NCBI GenBank assembly: GCA_002346225.1
Contig: DDYY01000055.1
Span: 23,195 to 87,194, forward strand
DNA: 64,000 bases
From: Bacteroidetes bacterium UBA3022
GTDB lineage: Bacteria > Bacteroidota > Bacteroidia > Chitinophagales > BACL12
Reading direction: 5' to 3'
Every line of letters starts with the position of its first letter. Position 1 is the stretch's first letter. The position numbers and the translations under genes were made by a program. The notes under the pieces are model-generated. The model saw nothing but the letters and a program-made list of their open reading frames with translations, searched no databases and had not been told where the DNA came from. This document shows positions 25,901-34,335 of the stretch, piece by piece.

Positions 25901-26261
25901 AACAGGTATCTTTTTTAATGAAGGGAATGGCCGCTATGTTTTCCGTCCCTTGCCCCTTGCTGCACAGTTCAGCCCCGTGCGTTGTGCTGCTGCCTTAGAT
26001 GCCAACAAAGATGGTCAAATGGACCTGTTACTGGCAGGCAACAGAATGGATGTGCGCCCGGAAGTCGGTCGCATGGATGCCGGACAGGGCTTGCTACTCC
26101 GCAATATCGGAATGGGTTTGTTTACGCCGCTGCCATTTATTGAAAGCGGGGTTTTCCTGCCCGATGAGACTACAGCTATCAGCACTCTGCATCTGGGAAA
26201 GGAACAATTTTTGTTGGTAGCGGGTATCCTTTATCCACTTACTATCGTTAAACCAAAATAA
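22980..26261 (+). CDS. CRTAC1/VCBS-repeat secreted protein with ASPIC/UnbV domain
   Basis: A 1093-residue exported protein built from FG-GAP/VCBS beta-propeller repeats with calcium-binding loops such as DINNDGWCD, DINNDGWLD, DFDRDGDLD, DLDNDGDLD and DMDGDGDLD. An ASPIC/UnbV segment (about 505-580, GLGAKVIVEGRSGKQF and FGLGREFSVNVRIEWPDG) separates two propeller-like halves. A signal peptide is present (MFQRFILLLLTYNACFPLA). Such proteins often accompany SusCD loci in Bacteroidota; function is unknown, presumably extracellular binding. The stop overlaps the start of the next gene (TAATG), so the two are translationally coupled. Confidence 0.88.
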   Translation: MFQRFILLLLTYNACFPLAELPAQQPDFKLLSPEKSGIDFINLLEEDSLRNVLNYQYLYNGGGVAAGDINNDGWCDLFFTGNAVPDQLYLNNGDGTFRNISTAAGINKNNGWSTGVAMADINNDGWLDIYVCRSGKFGTERRSNQLWMNNGNLTFTESAAAYGLDDDAQSTQAAFFDFDRDGDLDMFLLNHSVKQYSNFNVQELRNERDPKAGNKLYRNDGARFTDISAEAGIIGNPINFGLGVCITDIDNNGWPDIFCTSDYQEQDFLYLNLKNGTFAQVMQYATGHTSLFSMGTDFGDINNDGFVDFVVADMLPADNHRQKLLKGPQKYDAYQLGVNYGFHHQLMRNTLQLNNANGTFSEIGQLAGVQATDWSWAPLLADFNNDGFLDLYITNGYRRDFTNMDFLKYTYNEELNKAAAEGRTLSMLDLVNQMPSVKLSNYLYYNNGDLSYTDVTEKCGMHLPTFSNGAAYADLDNDGDLDVVVNNINETASIWINQSAGGFLTVQLKGPAFNPFGLGAKVIVEGRSGKQFRELYPVRGYQSSMDYKLHFGLGREFSVNVRIEWPDGQVQEVKQVRTQTHLVVDYADQSIQSNQPAPGLPVPLLEQKVLSNLNYSYAQNTYVDYKREPLLTWTFSNPGPDMASGDMNGDGITDVYISAAKGNSGLLLWGNKDGTLLPASTPPIAGPAPHDEAAVACFDADNDGDMDLLIAYGGNETALDSSNYLPVLLLNNGKGKFTAAPQQLPDIHISASCIRPCDMDGDGDLDLFIGAALLPGKYPLSTSSFLLENKGGFFEDITDRICPALRNAGMVTDAVWDDIDDNGFPDLLITGMWMPLRIFRQFDEGMSELIDNNGFSQYSGWWNCLLPFDADGDGDLDLLAGNTGTNFSYRASLEKPVQLYAKDFDGNGTIDPILCAYMGDTLFPMVSRDDLLDQINPLKKRFVRYASYADATMETIFPNVDLQSALLFRATTFETGIFFNEGNGRYVFRPLPLAAQFSPVRCAAALDANKDGQMDLLLAGNRMDVRPEVGRMDAGQGLLLRNIGMGLFTPLPFIESGVFLPDETTAISTLHLGKEQFLLVAGILYPLTIVKPK

Positions 26262-27568
26262 TGTTGCGACTGACGCTCTTTTTCCTCGGCCTGGTATCGC
26301 TTGTATCCAACAATCCGCTGATGGCGCAAGCAGACAACTGTCCCAATCATGCCGACCTCGCTATAGAAGCTATGGATCGGGTAACGGATGTAGTAGTGCA
26401 CGATATTTTTACCCCGCCTGTCAGCAGTCGCATTTACGCTTACACCGCGCTCTCTGCGTATACCGCTTACGAATGGGCCGGCGGCAAAACCCCTTTTACA
26501 ACAGCATTGAACGATTTTCCACCGGCAGAGCCTACGCTGATGCAAACAGACCATTGCCCTTCGCTGGTAATGCTGGGCGCCTTGTTTACCACAGCCAGGG
26601 CTATGCTGTTCTCAGAGGAAATGCTTGATGCGCATCTGCATGAAATGGTGGAATCGCATTTTTCTTCCCTAGGTGCCGCAGACATCGAAAAAGCGCTGGC
26701 ATACGGCAGTGCCATAGGGCAGCACATCAACCGCTGGTCGCAGGCAGATGGTTACCGCACCACGAGAGGACTGGATCGCTATACATTGGTAGATGAGGCG
26801 TATTCCTGGGAACCCACGCCACCGGACCACATGGATCCCGTTGAACCTTATTGGAATAAAATACGCCCTTTTGTGCTGGAATCCGCAGATCAGTGCAGAC
26901 CACCGGCGCCAACACCTTTCGATACCGTTCCGGGCTCGCGTTTTTACGAAGAGGCCCTGGAAGTTTACCAGACCAGTAAATCGCTGACGACGGATCAAAA
27001 AGCAACCGTTTGGTTCTGGGACGACAACCCTTTTGTTACTGTGCACGAAGGGCATCTGGTTTATGCCAAAAAGAAAGTATCTCCTGCCGGTCACTGGATG
27101 GGCATTACTACTATTGCCATTCGCCAAAGCAATGCCACATTGGAGAAAGCGCTTTTTTCCTATGCTATGGTAAGTGTGGGACTGGCGGACGCCTTCATTT
27201 CCTGTTGGGATGAAAAATACCGCAGCAACCTCATTCGGCCGGTTACCTATATCAATGCCTACATAGACCCTACATGGGAGCCCTATCTTCAAACGCCTCC
27301 CTTCCCCGAATACACCAGTGGCCACAGCGTCATTTCTTCATCTGCGTCCACTGTTTTAACAGCATTATTCGGCGATAATGTGACCTATACCGACAGCGTG
27401 GAAACCCTCTACGGGCTGGAGCCAAGGACCTACAATTCTTTTTTACACGCAGCTGACGAAGCAGCCTACAGCCGACTTTACGGTGGTATCCACTATCGTC
27501 CGGGCATAGAAGTGGGTGTAAATCAAGGCAGAAAGGTAGCGCAATTGATAATTGCCAAATTCTTATAG
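26261..27568 (+). CDS. Vanadium-dependent haloperoxidase-like (PAP2 superfamily) secreted protein
   Basis: A 435-residue protein with a signal peptide (ending PLMAQ) and the PAP2/vanadium haloperoxidase fold. The three oxyanion-binding motifs are: KYRSNLIRP (K319, K-x6-RP), PEYTSGHS, and SRLYGGIHYRPG with H411 as the vanadate-ligating or nucleophilic His. The Asp expected four residues after that His is Gly here. The enzyme could oxidise halides with peroxide or act as an acid phosphatase; sequence cannot decide. Starts on the last base of the preceding CRTAC1-type stop codon. Confidence 0.85.
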   Translation: MLRLTLFFLGLVSLVSNNPLMAQADNCPNHADLAIEAMDRVTDVVVHDIFTPPVSSRIYAYTALSAYTAYEWAGGKTPFTTALNDFPPAEPTLMQTDHCPSLVMLGALFTTARAMLFSEEMLDAHLHEMVESHFSSLGAADIEKALAYGSAIGQHINRWSQADGYRTTRGLDRYTLVDEAYSWEPTPPDHMDPVEPYWNKIRPFVLESADQCRPPAPTPFDTVPGSRFYEEALEVYQTSKSLTTDQKATVWFWDDNPFVTVHEGHLVYAKKKVSPAGHWMGITTIAIRQSNATLEKALFSYAMVSVGLADAFISCWDEKYRSNLIRPVTYINAYIDPTWEPYLQTPPFPEYTSGHSVISSSASTVLTALFGDNVTYTDSVETLYGLEPRTYNSFLHAADEAAYSRLYGGIHYRPGIEVGVNQGRKVAQLIIAKFL

Positions 27569-27685
27569 TGTTCACTATATTATTCAATGAGTGTTAAACA
27601 AGGCAAATTTTTTTGTTAGATTTTATATGAAATAGCGGATTTCGTTTAACTTTATTCCGATTTATTTTTAAAACAAAACATAGCT

Positions 27686-28432
27686 ATGAAAAAAGTTTTA
27701 CTATTCTCTCTCGCACTGGTGGCCGTGGGGGCTTTAAGCGCTCAGGAGTACACCTTTACTTACAATGCCAACACAGGCACTGGTACTCTGGGTGCTGGTG
27801 CGGCAGCCAAAGTTTACATGCACAGTGGTGCCGGCGAACTCGGTCCCTGGGAAGCAGTTGTTGGAAACTGGGGCTCTGATGATGGCGTTGGTGAAATGAC
27901 TGAAACTTCTGATGACATCTGGGAAATCACCCTGGATCCTGCTGTTTACTACGGTGACGTAGGATATGCCGGTCCGGTGCCTCCTCCTCACATTGGTATC
28001 GTTTTCCGCAATGAAGACGGAACACTGGAAGGAAAAGGTTACGACAATGATGGCGACGGAAACGCTGATGACATCTTCGCTGTGTACAACGAAACTACCA
28101 GCGCTTACGACATCACTTGCGACTGTCTGACTATCGAAGAAAAAGTAACACAAAGCATCGACAATAACATCGCTGCTATTTCTGATCTGAACGTAGGTCC
28201 TAATCCTTTCGCTTCCAATGTAACTTTCCGTTACACTTTGGACAGGTCTGAAAATGTAATCATTGCAGTGTACAACATGATGGGTCAGGAAGTGGCTACT
28301 ATCATCAATGAAACTCAGGTTGCTGGTGCTCAGGTTATTTCCTGGAATGGTGCTAATGTACCTGCCGGTAACTATATCGTTCGCATGACTGTTGGCAACC
28401 AAACTAATGCAGGCAGCATCGTGAAACTTTAA
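27686..28432 (+). CDS. Small secreted protein: amylase-type N-terminal module plus T9SS sorting domain
   Basis: A 248-residue exported protein: signal peptide (to about residue 20), one beta-rich module (20-130), and a C-terminal T9SS type A sorting domain (about 170-248, VGPNPFASNVTFRYTL through GNYIVRMTVG). The module aligns with the N-terminal module of the amylase encoded next: both share WG, MTE, a YG, GxVFRN and DIFxxVY in order. It contains a calcium-type loop DNDGDGNADD. It has no catalytic domain, so a carbohydrate-binding role at the cell surface is the best guess. A terminator separates it from the amylase. Confidence 0.8.
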   Translation: MKKVLLFSLALVAVGALSAQEYTFTYNANTGTGTLGAGAAAKVYMHSGAGELGPWEAVVGNWGSDDGVGEMTETSDDIWEITLDPAVYYGDVGYAGPVPPPHIGIVFRNEDGTLEGKGYDNDGDGNADDIFAVYNETTSAYDITCDCLTIEEKVTQSIDNNIAAISDLNVGPNPFASNVTFRYTLDRSENVIIAVYNMMGQEVATIINETQVAGAQVISWNGANVPAGNYIVRMTVGNQTNAGSIVKL

Positions 28433-28453
28433 TCTTCTTATCTTTTCTGAATG

Positions 28454-28482
28454 ACCCGTTCCCTCACAAGGAACGGGTTTTT
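28454..28482 (+). terminator. Rho-independent terminator/attenuator before amylase gene
   Basis: Stem ACCCGTTCC / GGAACGGGT with a 7-nt loop and five T residues. It sits between the small T9SS protein and the amylase gene (21 nt to its ATG), so the amylase may be expressed at a lower level by read-through. Confidence 0.85.
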
Positions 28483-28503
28483 CATCTCATCAAATCCCAA
28501 ACC

Positions 28504-31299
28504 ATGAAACTAAAAGTTCTTATCCCCCTGTTAATCGCTACAGCCTCTTCCATGGCACAAGTGGTGTACACTGATCCGGTATTTCCTACCCAGGACGGTA
28601 CAGTGACTATCTACTTCGATGCCACCCAGGGAAACGGGGCACTTGATGGCGTTTCCCCGCCCATCTTTGCGCACACCGGTGTTGTTACCAACGAAAGTGC
28701 TACACCCACCTCCTGGACCCTGGTGCAGGGCGTATGGGGCACTTATGATGAAGAAGTATTGATGACTGAAGAAGGTGACAACCTGTACAGTATTACGTAT
28801 AACATTAATGATTTCTACGGTGTTCCGACAGATGATACCGTCTACCGGATGGGTTTTGTTTTTCGCAACCAGACGGGATCCATTGTGGGCAGAAACGAAG
28901 ACGGTTCCGACATTTTCATTGAAGTATACCAACCCGGCCTTAATGTTGCTATCCTCTCACCTTCCATTGAACCTTATATCGTGGAACCCGGAGAGAATGT
29001 CGACATTACCATAGCCAGTCTATCGGCTATCAGCATGGATTTATACGTCGATGATGTGTTGCTCGCAAGCACCGCCTCTGATTTTCTGGAATATGTGTAT
29101 CCGGCTGTCGATTTCGGTGAACACTGGATTAAAGCCGTAGTATTCGATGGTGTAGATATCCTCGTCGATTCCACTTCCTTCTATGTGCGCCCGCCGGTAC
29201 CCATTGCAGCCTTACCCGCCGGTGTAGATCAGGGTATCAATTATATCGATGACAATACCGTAACACTCGTTCTCTATGCCCCATTTAAAGATTATGTGTT
29301 TGCCATTGGTGACCACAGCAACTGGTTGCTGAACGATGATGTCTATATGAACCGCACACCCGATGGTAACTATTACTGGGTAACACTCAATGGACTTACT
29401 GCTGGTGAAGAATATGCCTACCAGTACCTGATTGACGGAAACCTTCGCGTGGCAGATCCGTTGACTGAAAAGGTTCTCGACCCCAACAACGACGCCTTTA
29501 TCGGAGCCACCAAATACCCTGATTTGAAACCTTATCCTTTCGGTTTCACAACCGGAAATGTTTCTATCTTCCAAACCGCACAGGTACCCTACAGCTGGGC
29601 CATTACCGACTTTGTACCCGATGATGTGGATGACCTGGTGGTGTATGAATTGCTGGTGCGCGACTTCCTGAGCGACAGAAGCTATATATCTCTTATCGAT
29701 TCTCTGGAATACCTGGACCGCATGGGTATCAACGCCATTGAGCTGATGCCCATTATGGAATACGAAGGCAACGACAGCTGGGGTTACAACCCGAGCTTCT
29801 TCATAGCGCTTGATAAGTACTACGGTACCCGCGAAAAATTCAAGGAGTTTGTCGATTCCTGCCATGCCCGTGGAATTGCGGTTATCCTGGATATCGCCAT
29901 GAACCATGCCTTTGGACAAAGCCCGCTCGTGCAGATGTGGTGGGACGGTGCCGCCGGTGCGCCTTCGGCAGAAAACCCATACTTCAACCAAATTCCCCGC
30001 CACGATTTTAATGTCGGCTTCGATTTCAACCACGATAGCCCGGCCACCATCTATCTGCGCAACCGGATATTCAAGTATTGGCTGGAAGAATACAATGTGG
30101 ATGGTTACCGCTTCGACCTGTCAAAAGGATTCACCCAAAACAATACCCTCGGCGACGTGGGGGCCTGGGGGGCATACGATGCCAATCGCATCCAGCTGTG
30201 GAAGAATGTTGCCGATACACTGTGGAATGTGAATCCTAATGCCATTCTCATCCTCGAGCATTTTGCCGACAATTCAGAAGAAAAAGAACTGGCCAATTAC
30301 GGTCTGTTGCTGTGGGGAAATATGAACCACAACTACGGAGAGGCGGCAATGGGCTGGGGCAACGCAGCCGGAAATTCCAGTCTGTACTGGGCATCTTACA
30401 AGAACAGGGGATGGAACGATCCGCATGCCGTTGTCTATGCTGAAAGCCATGATGAAGAACGACTGATGTACAAGAACCTGGAGTTCGGTAACTCCACCAA
30501 CAGCGACCACGATTGTAAAGATCCATTCATAGCTCTGGAGAGAATGGAACAGACTGCCGTTTTTGTGTTTGCCATTCCCGGTCCGAAAATGATGTGGCAG
30601 TTCGGTGAACTGGGATACGACTACAGCATCGACTTTGGTTGCCGCGTATGCCCCAAACCCGTTCGGTGGGATTACCTGGAAGAGTCCGGACGCTATCGCC
30701 TCTATCAGGTGTACAGCGCCATGATCAATCTGAAAACGCAATACGATGCTTTCAGCACGGAAGACTTTAACCTGGATGTGGTAGGACCTAAAAAACGGGT
30801 GAACCTGAACGACCCGACTATGAATGTTACCATACTGGGTAACTTCCAGGTGGCAGGTGGCACCATCAATCCTTCCTTCCAGCATACCGGCTGGTGGTAT
30901 GAATACTTCAGTGGTGATTCCATTTTTGTGGAAAATCCTACTGCCGAATTGTTCCTTGCAGAAGGTGCCTATCGCGTGTACACCGATGTGCGCCTGCAAA
31001 CACCCGAGGTGATTGTAGACATTGCCGATTCTGAACTGGCAGAAGCGTTGGAGAACATCGCTGTATATCCCAACCCGTCATCCGATGTATTTAATTTTTC
31101 CTACACCATCCATGAAGCGGGTAACCTGCAGATGGATGTTTATAATATCAACGGAGAGCTGGTATACTCAGATGGATTTGCTGTAGCTCCGGGTTATCAG
31201 ACCTATACATGGTCTGCTCAACAACTCGATGCCGGTGTCTACATGGTGCGTATGCAACACGGCGATTATGCTGAAGTGCTGCGTCTGATAGTGCAATAA
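28504..31299 (+). CDS. Secreted multidomain GH13 alpha-amylase with T9SS sorting domain
   Basis: A 931-residue surface or secreted amylase. Order: signal peptide; N-terminal beta module (20-145) shared with the small protein encoded upstream; an Ig-like segment (about 155-240); a CBM48-like domain (about 245-350, VTLVLYAPFKDYVFAIGDHS); the GH13 barrel with region I VILDIAMNHAFG, nucleophile D538 (GYRFDLSKGF), acid/base E585 (ILEHFAD) and D650 (ESHDEER); a beta domain; and a T9SS type A sorting domain (about 848-931, VYPNPSSDVFNFSYTI). The CBM48-like domain suggests branched alpha-glucan such as starch or glycogen. It would supply oligosaccharides to the SusCD pair. Confidence 0.93.
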   Translation: MKLKVLIPLLIATASSMAQVVYTDPVFPTQDGTVTIYFDATQGNGALDGVSPPIFAHTGVVTNESATPTSWTLVQGVWGTYDEEVLMTEEGDNLYSITYNINDFYGVPTDDTVYRMGFVFRNQTGSIVGRNEDGSDIFIEVYQPGLNVAILSPSIEPYIVEPGENVDITIASLSAISMDLYVDDVLLASTASDFLEYVYPAVDFGEHWIKAVVFDGVDILVDSTSFYVRPPVPIAALPAGVDQGINYIDDNTVTLVLYAPFKDYVFAIGDHSNWLLNDDVYMNRTPDGNYYWVTLNGLTAGEEYAYQYLIDGNLRVADPLTEKVLDPNNDAFIGATKYPDLKPYPFGFTTGNVSIFQTAQVPYSWAITDFVPDDVDDLVVYELLVRDFLSDRSYISLIDSLEYLDRMGINAIELMPIMEYEGNDSWGYNPSFFIALDKYYGTREKFKEFVDSCHARGIAVILDIAMNHAFGQSPLVQMWWDGAAGAPSAENPYFNQIPRHDFNVGFDFNHDSPATIYLRNRIFKYWLEEYNVDGYRFDLSKGFTQNNTLGDVGAWGAYDANRIQLWKNVADTLWNVNPNAILILEHFADNSEEKELANYGLLLWGNMNHNYGEAAMGWGNAAGNSSLYWASYKNRGWNDPHAVVYAESHDEERLMYKNLEFGNSTNSDHDCKDPFIALERMEQTAVFVFAIPGPKMMWQFGELGYDYSIDFGCRVCPKPVRWDYLEESGRYRLYQVYSAMINLKTQYDAFSTEDFNLDVVGPKKRVNLNDPTMNVTILGNFQVAGGTINPSFQHTGWWYEYFSGDSIFVENPTAELFLAEGAYRVYTDVRLQTPEVIVDIADSELAEALENIAVYPNPSSDVFNFSYTIHEAGNLQMDVYNINGELVYSDGFAVAPGYQTYTWSAQQLDAGVYMVRMQHGDYAEVLRLIVQ

Positions 31300-31320
31300 A
31301 AGATTATTATCATGCAATGA

Positions 31321-31349
31321 AAAGACCGCCTGAAAAGCGGTCTTTTTTT
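31321..31349. terminator. Bidirectional Rho-independent terminator
   Basis: Stem AAAGACCGC / GCGGTCTTT with a 7-nt loop and T-rich sequence on both strands, between the amylase stop and the stop of the convergent L,D-transpeptidase-like gene (31348-31350). Confidence 0.9.
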
Positions 31350-32046
31350 ATGGTGTTGTCTGTAAAAGATAGGGATGGGCGTCTTTGTCCAGCCATTGCA
31401 GTATGGTCATCATATCCTCTTCTGCCATTGCTGTGCATCCGGAGGTGGGAGCATTTTCTTTCTTCCAAATATGAAGAAATATACAGGAGCCATTGCCCGG
31501 AACCACCGGTTCGGCATTGTAACCCACCCAAATACCCAACTTATATTGTTCATCCTTTCTCCGCATCTTTTCATGGCTGTTGTTCCGCGATGCAAGGGCA
31601 CTAACATGCTGATTGTAATCGGCTGAGAAAAGATCATCCACGCAAATATCATCTTCCTGCATGGTCCTGTATTCCATTTGTGTCGCAATAGAAGGTGCAT
31701 AACCAAAAACAAACAACAGGGGGAATAATCCTGCAGGGCTGCATCCATCTCCTTCCTGCTTGACGCTTTTCAGGGTCAACTGCTGTTGCGACCCTTCCGC
31801 TGCGGCAAGGCCGTTTCTCCCGATACTTACCCGGAAGGTATCCTTGCTGTGCCATTCGGCATCCATTCTTTCAAAACATACCAATTGACCGACTGTATCG
31901 GAGGGATGTAATACCTGCACCCACAGCAACTGCGTACATTGCGGAGGAATATAATCAGGCGGTTGCCGGTCCTCGGTACTGTTGCTGTTGCAGGCCGAAA
32001 AGCTACACCATAATAATATTGCAGGAATCAGCGTTCTTTGTAACAT
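31348..32046 (-). CDS. L,D-transpeptidase-like (YkuD) lipoprotein
   Basis: A 232-residue lipoprotein (lipobox ending FSAC, Cys19) with the YkuD catalytic block of the COG3786 branch: SCIFLHIWKKENAPTSGCTAM, in which H192 and C204 are the expected catalytic residues. L,D-transpeptidases cross-link peptidoglycan or attach proteins to it; COG3786 members are less well characterised. Upstream the pattern SPAGLFPL matches the (S/T)PxGxF strand common to this fold. The gene is monocistronic and shares a bidirectional terminator with the amylase gene. Confidence 0.82.
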   Translation of the reverse strand: MLQRTLIPAILLWCSFSACNSNSTEDRQPPDYIPPQCTQLLWVQVLHPSDTVGQLVCFERMDAEWHSKDTFRVSIGRNGLAAAEGSQQQLTLKSVKQEGDGCSPAGLFPLLFVFGYAPSIATQMEYRTMQEDDICVDDLFSADYNQHVSALASRNNSHEKMRRKDEQYKLGIWVGYNAEPVVPGNGSCIFLHIWKKENAPTSGCTAMAEEDMMTILQWLDKDAHPYLLQTTP

Positions 32047-32093
32047 TATTCAGCAAAATACGCCAATTTTATACTTCCTAAACAAGAACCACT

Positions 32094-33161
32094 ATGCGCC
32101 CATTATTCATGGCCCTGACCTTATTGCTGTGCATACGCCTGGAAGCACAGGTTAGCATCACTGTTGCCGACCTTCCACAGAACGGTGACCTCTACTATAT
32201 CAGCAATGCCAATCCTTTCGAAGAGCTCGAGCTGGGCGTTACCGGCGCAGATATGCTCTGGAATTACGATTTCCTTTCTCCTATATTTCAGGATTCTTCG
32301 GTTTGGGTTGCACCGACCGAAACCAATCCCGCCTATTTTTTCCTGTGGTTCGATGCTGACATAGCAGAGGAGAGTGGACAAACCATCGACTCCGAGTTTT
32401 TTACACTGGAAGACCTCTACAATTTCTATAAAAAGACCACTTCTGAATTTTCAATAACCGGACAGGCGGGCACCATCACAGGAATTCCGCTCCCAATAGG
32501 TTTTGATGATAACGATAAGGTACTGGACCTGCCACTGAACTATGGTGATACCTACAGCTCTGCAGCGGGTTTCAATTTCGTTATTCCTGGAATTGGCTCC
32601 TGGCAGGAAACCCGCAACCGGACTTGCGAAGTAGACGGTTGGGGCAGTATTACTACTCCACTCGACACGTATGAAGCACTGCGCGTGAAATGTGTGGTTG
32701 ATATTGAAGACATCTTTACCACCGACGGACTGGAAGTACCTGTAGCCTATACGACCAATGAATACCGCTGGATGTCACCTGATGAGGGAATCCCGGTTCT
32801 TCAAATCAACACGCAAAGCATTTTGGGGCTGGAGACAGTAACAGCTGTTATTTATAAGGACACACTCATAATACCCACTTCTATCACCGCACACAGCAAC
32901 CTGAGCGGACTGTCACTGCAAACCAATATCATTCAAAATGGAACGCTGCAGCTAATCGCCGGCGGAGGGTCAGACAGAATGGTAAGCGCTTTTATTACCA
33001 ATATGAACGGTCAACAGGTGAGTGAGGTGTACAACGGACATATCGCTCCCGGAACCAGTCTTTCCATTCCTGTTTCTTCTTTACCTTTCGGCATGTACCT
33101 GCTTGTGTGCCATCAGGAAAACGGAGTTGCACAGGTATTGCAGTTCATGGTGGCGGAATAA
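32094..33161 (+). CDS. Secreted protein of unknown function with C-terminal T9SS-like domain
   Basis: A 355-residue exported protein with signal peptide MRPLFMALTLLLCIRLEAQ. The body (20-265) is beta-rich without a family I recognise; GYGTI-like enzyme motifs are absent. The C-terminus (about 270-355) has the pattern of a T9SS sorting domain: a hydrophobic strand, ITNMNGQQVSEVYNG, then LPFGMYLLVCHQENGVAQVLQF; the usual PNP start motif is missing, so it is a degenerate version. Function unknown. Confidence 0.7.
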   Translation: MRPLFMALTLLLCIRLEAQVSITVADLPQNGDLYYISNANPFEELELGVTGADMLWNYDFLSPIFQDSSVWVAPTETNPAYFFLWFDADIAEESGQTIDSEFFTLEDLYNFYKKTTSEFSITGQAGTITGIPLPIGFDDNDKVLDLPLNYGDTYSSAAGFNFVIPGIGSWQETRNRTCEVDGWGSITTPLDTYEALRVKCVVDIEDIFTTDGLEVPVAYTTNEYRWMSPDEGIPVLQINTQSILGLETVTAVIYKDTLIIPTSITAHSNLSGLSLQTNIIQNGTLQLIAGGGSDRMVSAFITNMNGQQVSEVYNGHIAPGTSLSIPVSSLPFGMYLLVCHQENGVAQVLQFMVAE

Positions 33162-33552
33162 AAAAAACCGGAGACTTACGCCTCCGGTACCTATGAAAAC
33201 AACCACTACTTAGAAGTCCTAATTTATTGCTAACCATTTGGCGGATGAAAACTCCACCTCAGCGTGCCTGAATGTTCGCAGTTAACTGCTGACTATTCTT
33301 TCGGGGCACTTTCACCATATCCAACATAGGTTTTTTAAAAAGGTTTAAAAGCAGTGCAAAATTTTTTTTGGAGAATTGAATTTTGGGGGTGCTTTTTTCC
33401 GGAATAGTCCTGGACTTATCTCCTCCAAAAAGAAGGGAAATAGGGTTAACTTTTTCATTTTTAACTTGTTATACTTGTACTACCGCTATTTCGGTAGCAT
33501 GTAGGTTTTGTATCACCCTTTGGCCTCAAAAAGTCGAAATCAATCGTAATCT
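33162..33552. other. 391-nt gene-free interval upstream of DUF1295-nadD
   Basis: No gene seen. It holds a stem ACCGGAG / CTCCGGT at 33167-33188 just after the previous stop, T-rich tracts, and a perfect hairpin CTACCG-CTATTT-CGGTAG at 33480-33497. TATACTTG at 33470-33477 is a -7-like element with one mismatch to TAnnTTTG. The long leader this implies (about 75 nt) would contain the hairpin. Confidence 0.5.
33167..33188. terminator. Hairpin after secreted protein gene
   Basis: Perfect 7-bp stem ACCGGAG / CTCCGGT, 8-nt loop. The T-run lies on the minus-strand side, so on the plus strand it is a stem without a classic U-tract; termination efficiency is uncertain. Confidence 0.45.
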
Positions 33553-34335
33553 ATGCTTGACATCATTTGGACATCTGCAGCATTGGTAGTCGGATTTGTA
33601 ACCTTTGTTTGGTTGCTTTCTGTACTCAAGAAAGATATGAGCATTGTGGACATTGCCTGGGGTATGGGTTTTGTCGCGGTAGCTGTCTATCAGATTACCC
33701 GCCTGGATCCTATTCTGCCGCGCCAGTTCCTGGTGATGTACCTTGTTGGATTATGGGGCTTGCGGCTATCCGTATTTTTAGCCATCCGGAACCTGGGTAA
33801 AGGCGTGGAAGACCCGCGCTATCAGGCTTTTCGGGCAGATTGGGGCGCCAATACGTGGTGGATTAGTTATTTCAAGGTTTTCCTGCTGCAGGGTGTGCTC
33901 ATGCTCATTATTGTCGGACCGGTCCATGCGGTAGTGTTGGATGATGGGGGGAGTATTGGAGTGCTGGCGATCTTCGGTGTAATACTTTGGATAATCGGTT
34001 TTCTCTTTGAATCAGTCGCCGACTGGCAGCTATATGCTTTCAAGCGAAATCCGGACAATAAGGGCAAGGTGATGAATCAGGGTTTATGGGGCTGGAGCCG
34101 GCATCCCAACTATTTTGGCGAAACCCTTGTCTGGTGGGGGTTAATGTGTATTGTGCTGGAAACATCGTATTGGTATCTCGGTGTACTTTCCGCCTTATTG
34201 ATAACTTTTCTATTGCTTAAAGTTTCGGGAGTCACCATGTTGGAAGCCCGCTACGATGGCAACGACAAGTATGCAGCATACAAGCGGAATACCAGCGCTT
34301 TTATCCCTCGTCCTCCCAAAAAATCTGCCGAATGA
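33553..34335 (+). CDS. DUF1295 membrane protein (steroid 5-alpha-reductase/ICMT-like)
   Basis: A 260-residue integral membrane protein with about six hydrophobic segments. The C-terminal part has the DUF1295 signature: GLWGWSRHPNYFGETLVWWG and LEARYDGNDKYAAYKRNTSAFIPRPPKK, as in the steroid reductase and isoprenylcysteine methyltransferase-like superfamily. These bind NADPH or S-adenosylmethionine in relatives, but the reaction of DUF1295 proteins is unknown. The stop overlaps the nadD start (ATGA), so the two genes are co-translated. Confidence 0.87.
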   Translation: MLDIIWTSAALVVGFVTFVWLLSVLKKDMSIVDIAWGMGFVAVAVYQITRLDPILPRQFLVMYLVGLWGLRLSVFLAIRNLGKGVEDPRYQAFRADWGANTWWISYFKVFLLQGVLMLIIVGPVHAVVLDDGGSIGVLAIFGVILWIIGFLFESVADWQLYAFKRNPDNKGKVMNQGLWGWSRHPNYFGETLVWWGLMCIVLETSYWYLGVLSALLITFLLLKVSGVTMLEARYDGNDKYAAYKRNTSAFIPRPPKKSAE

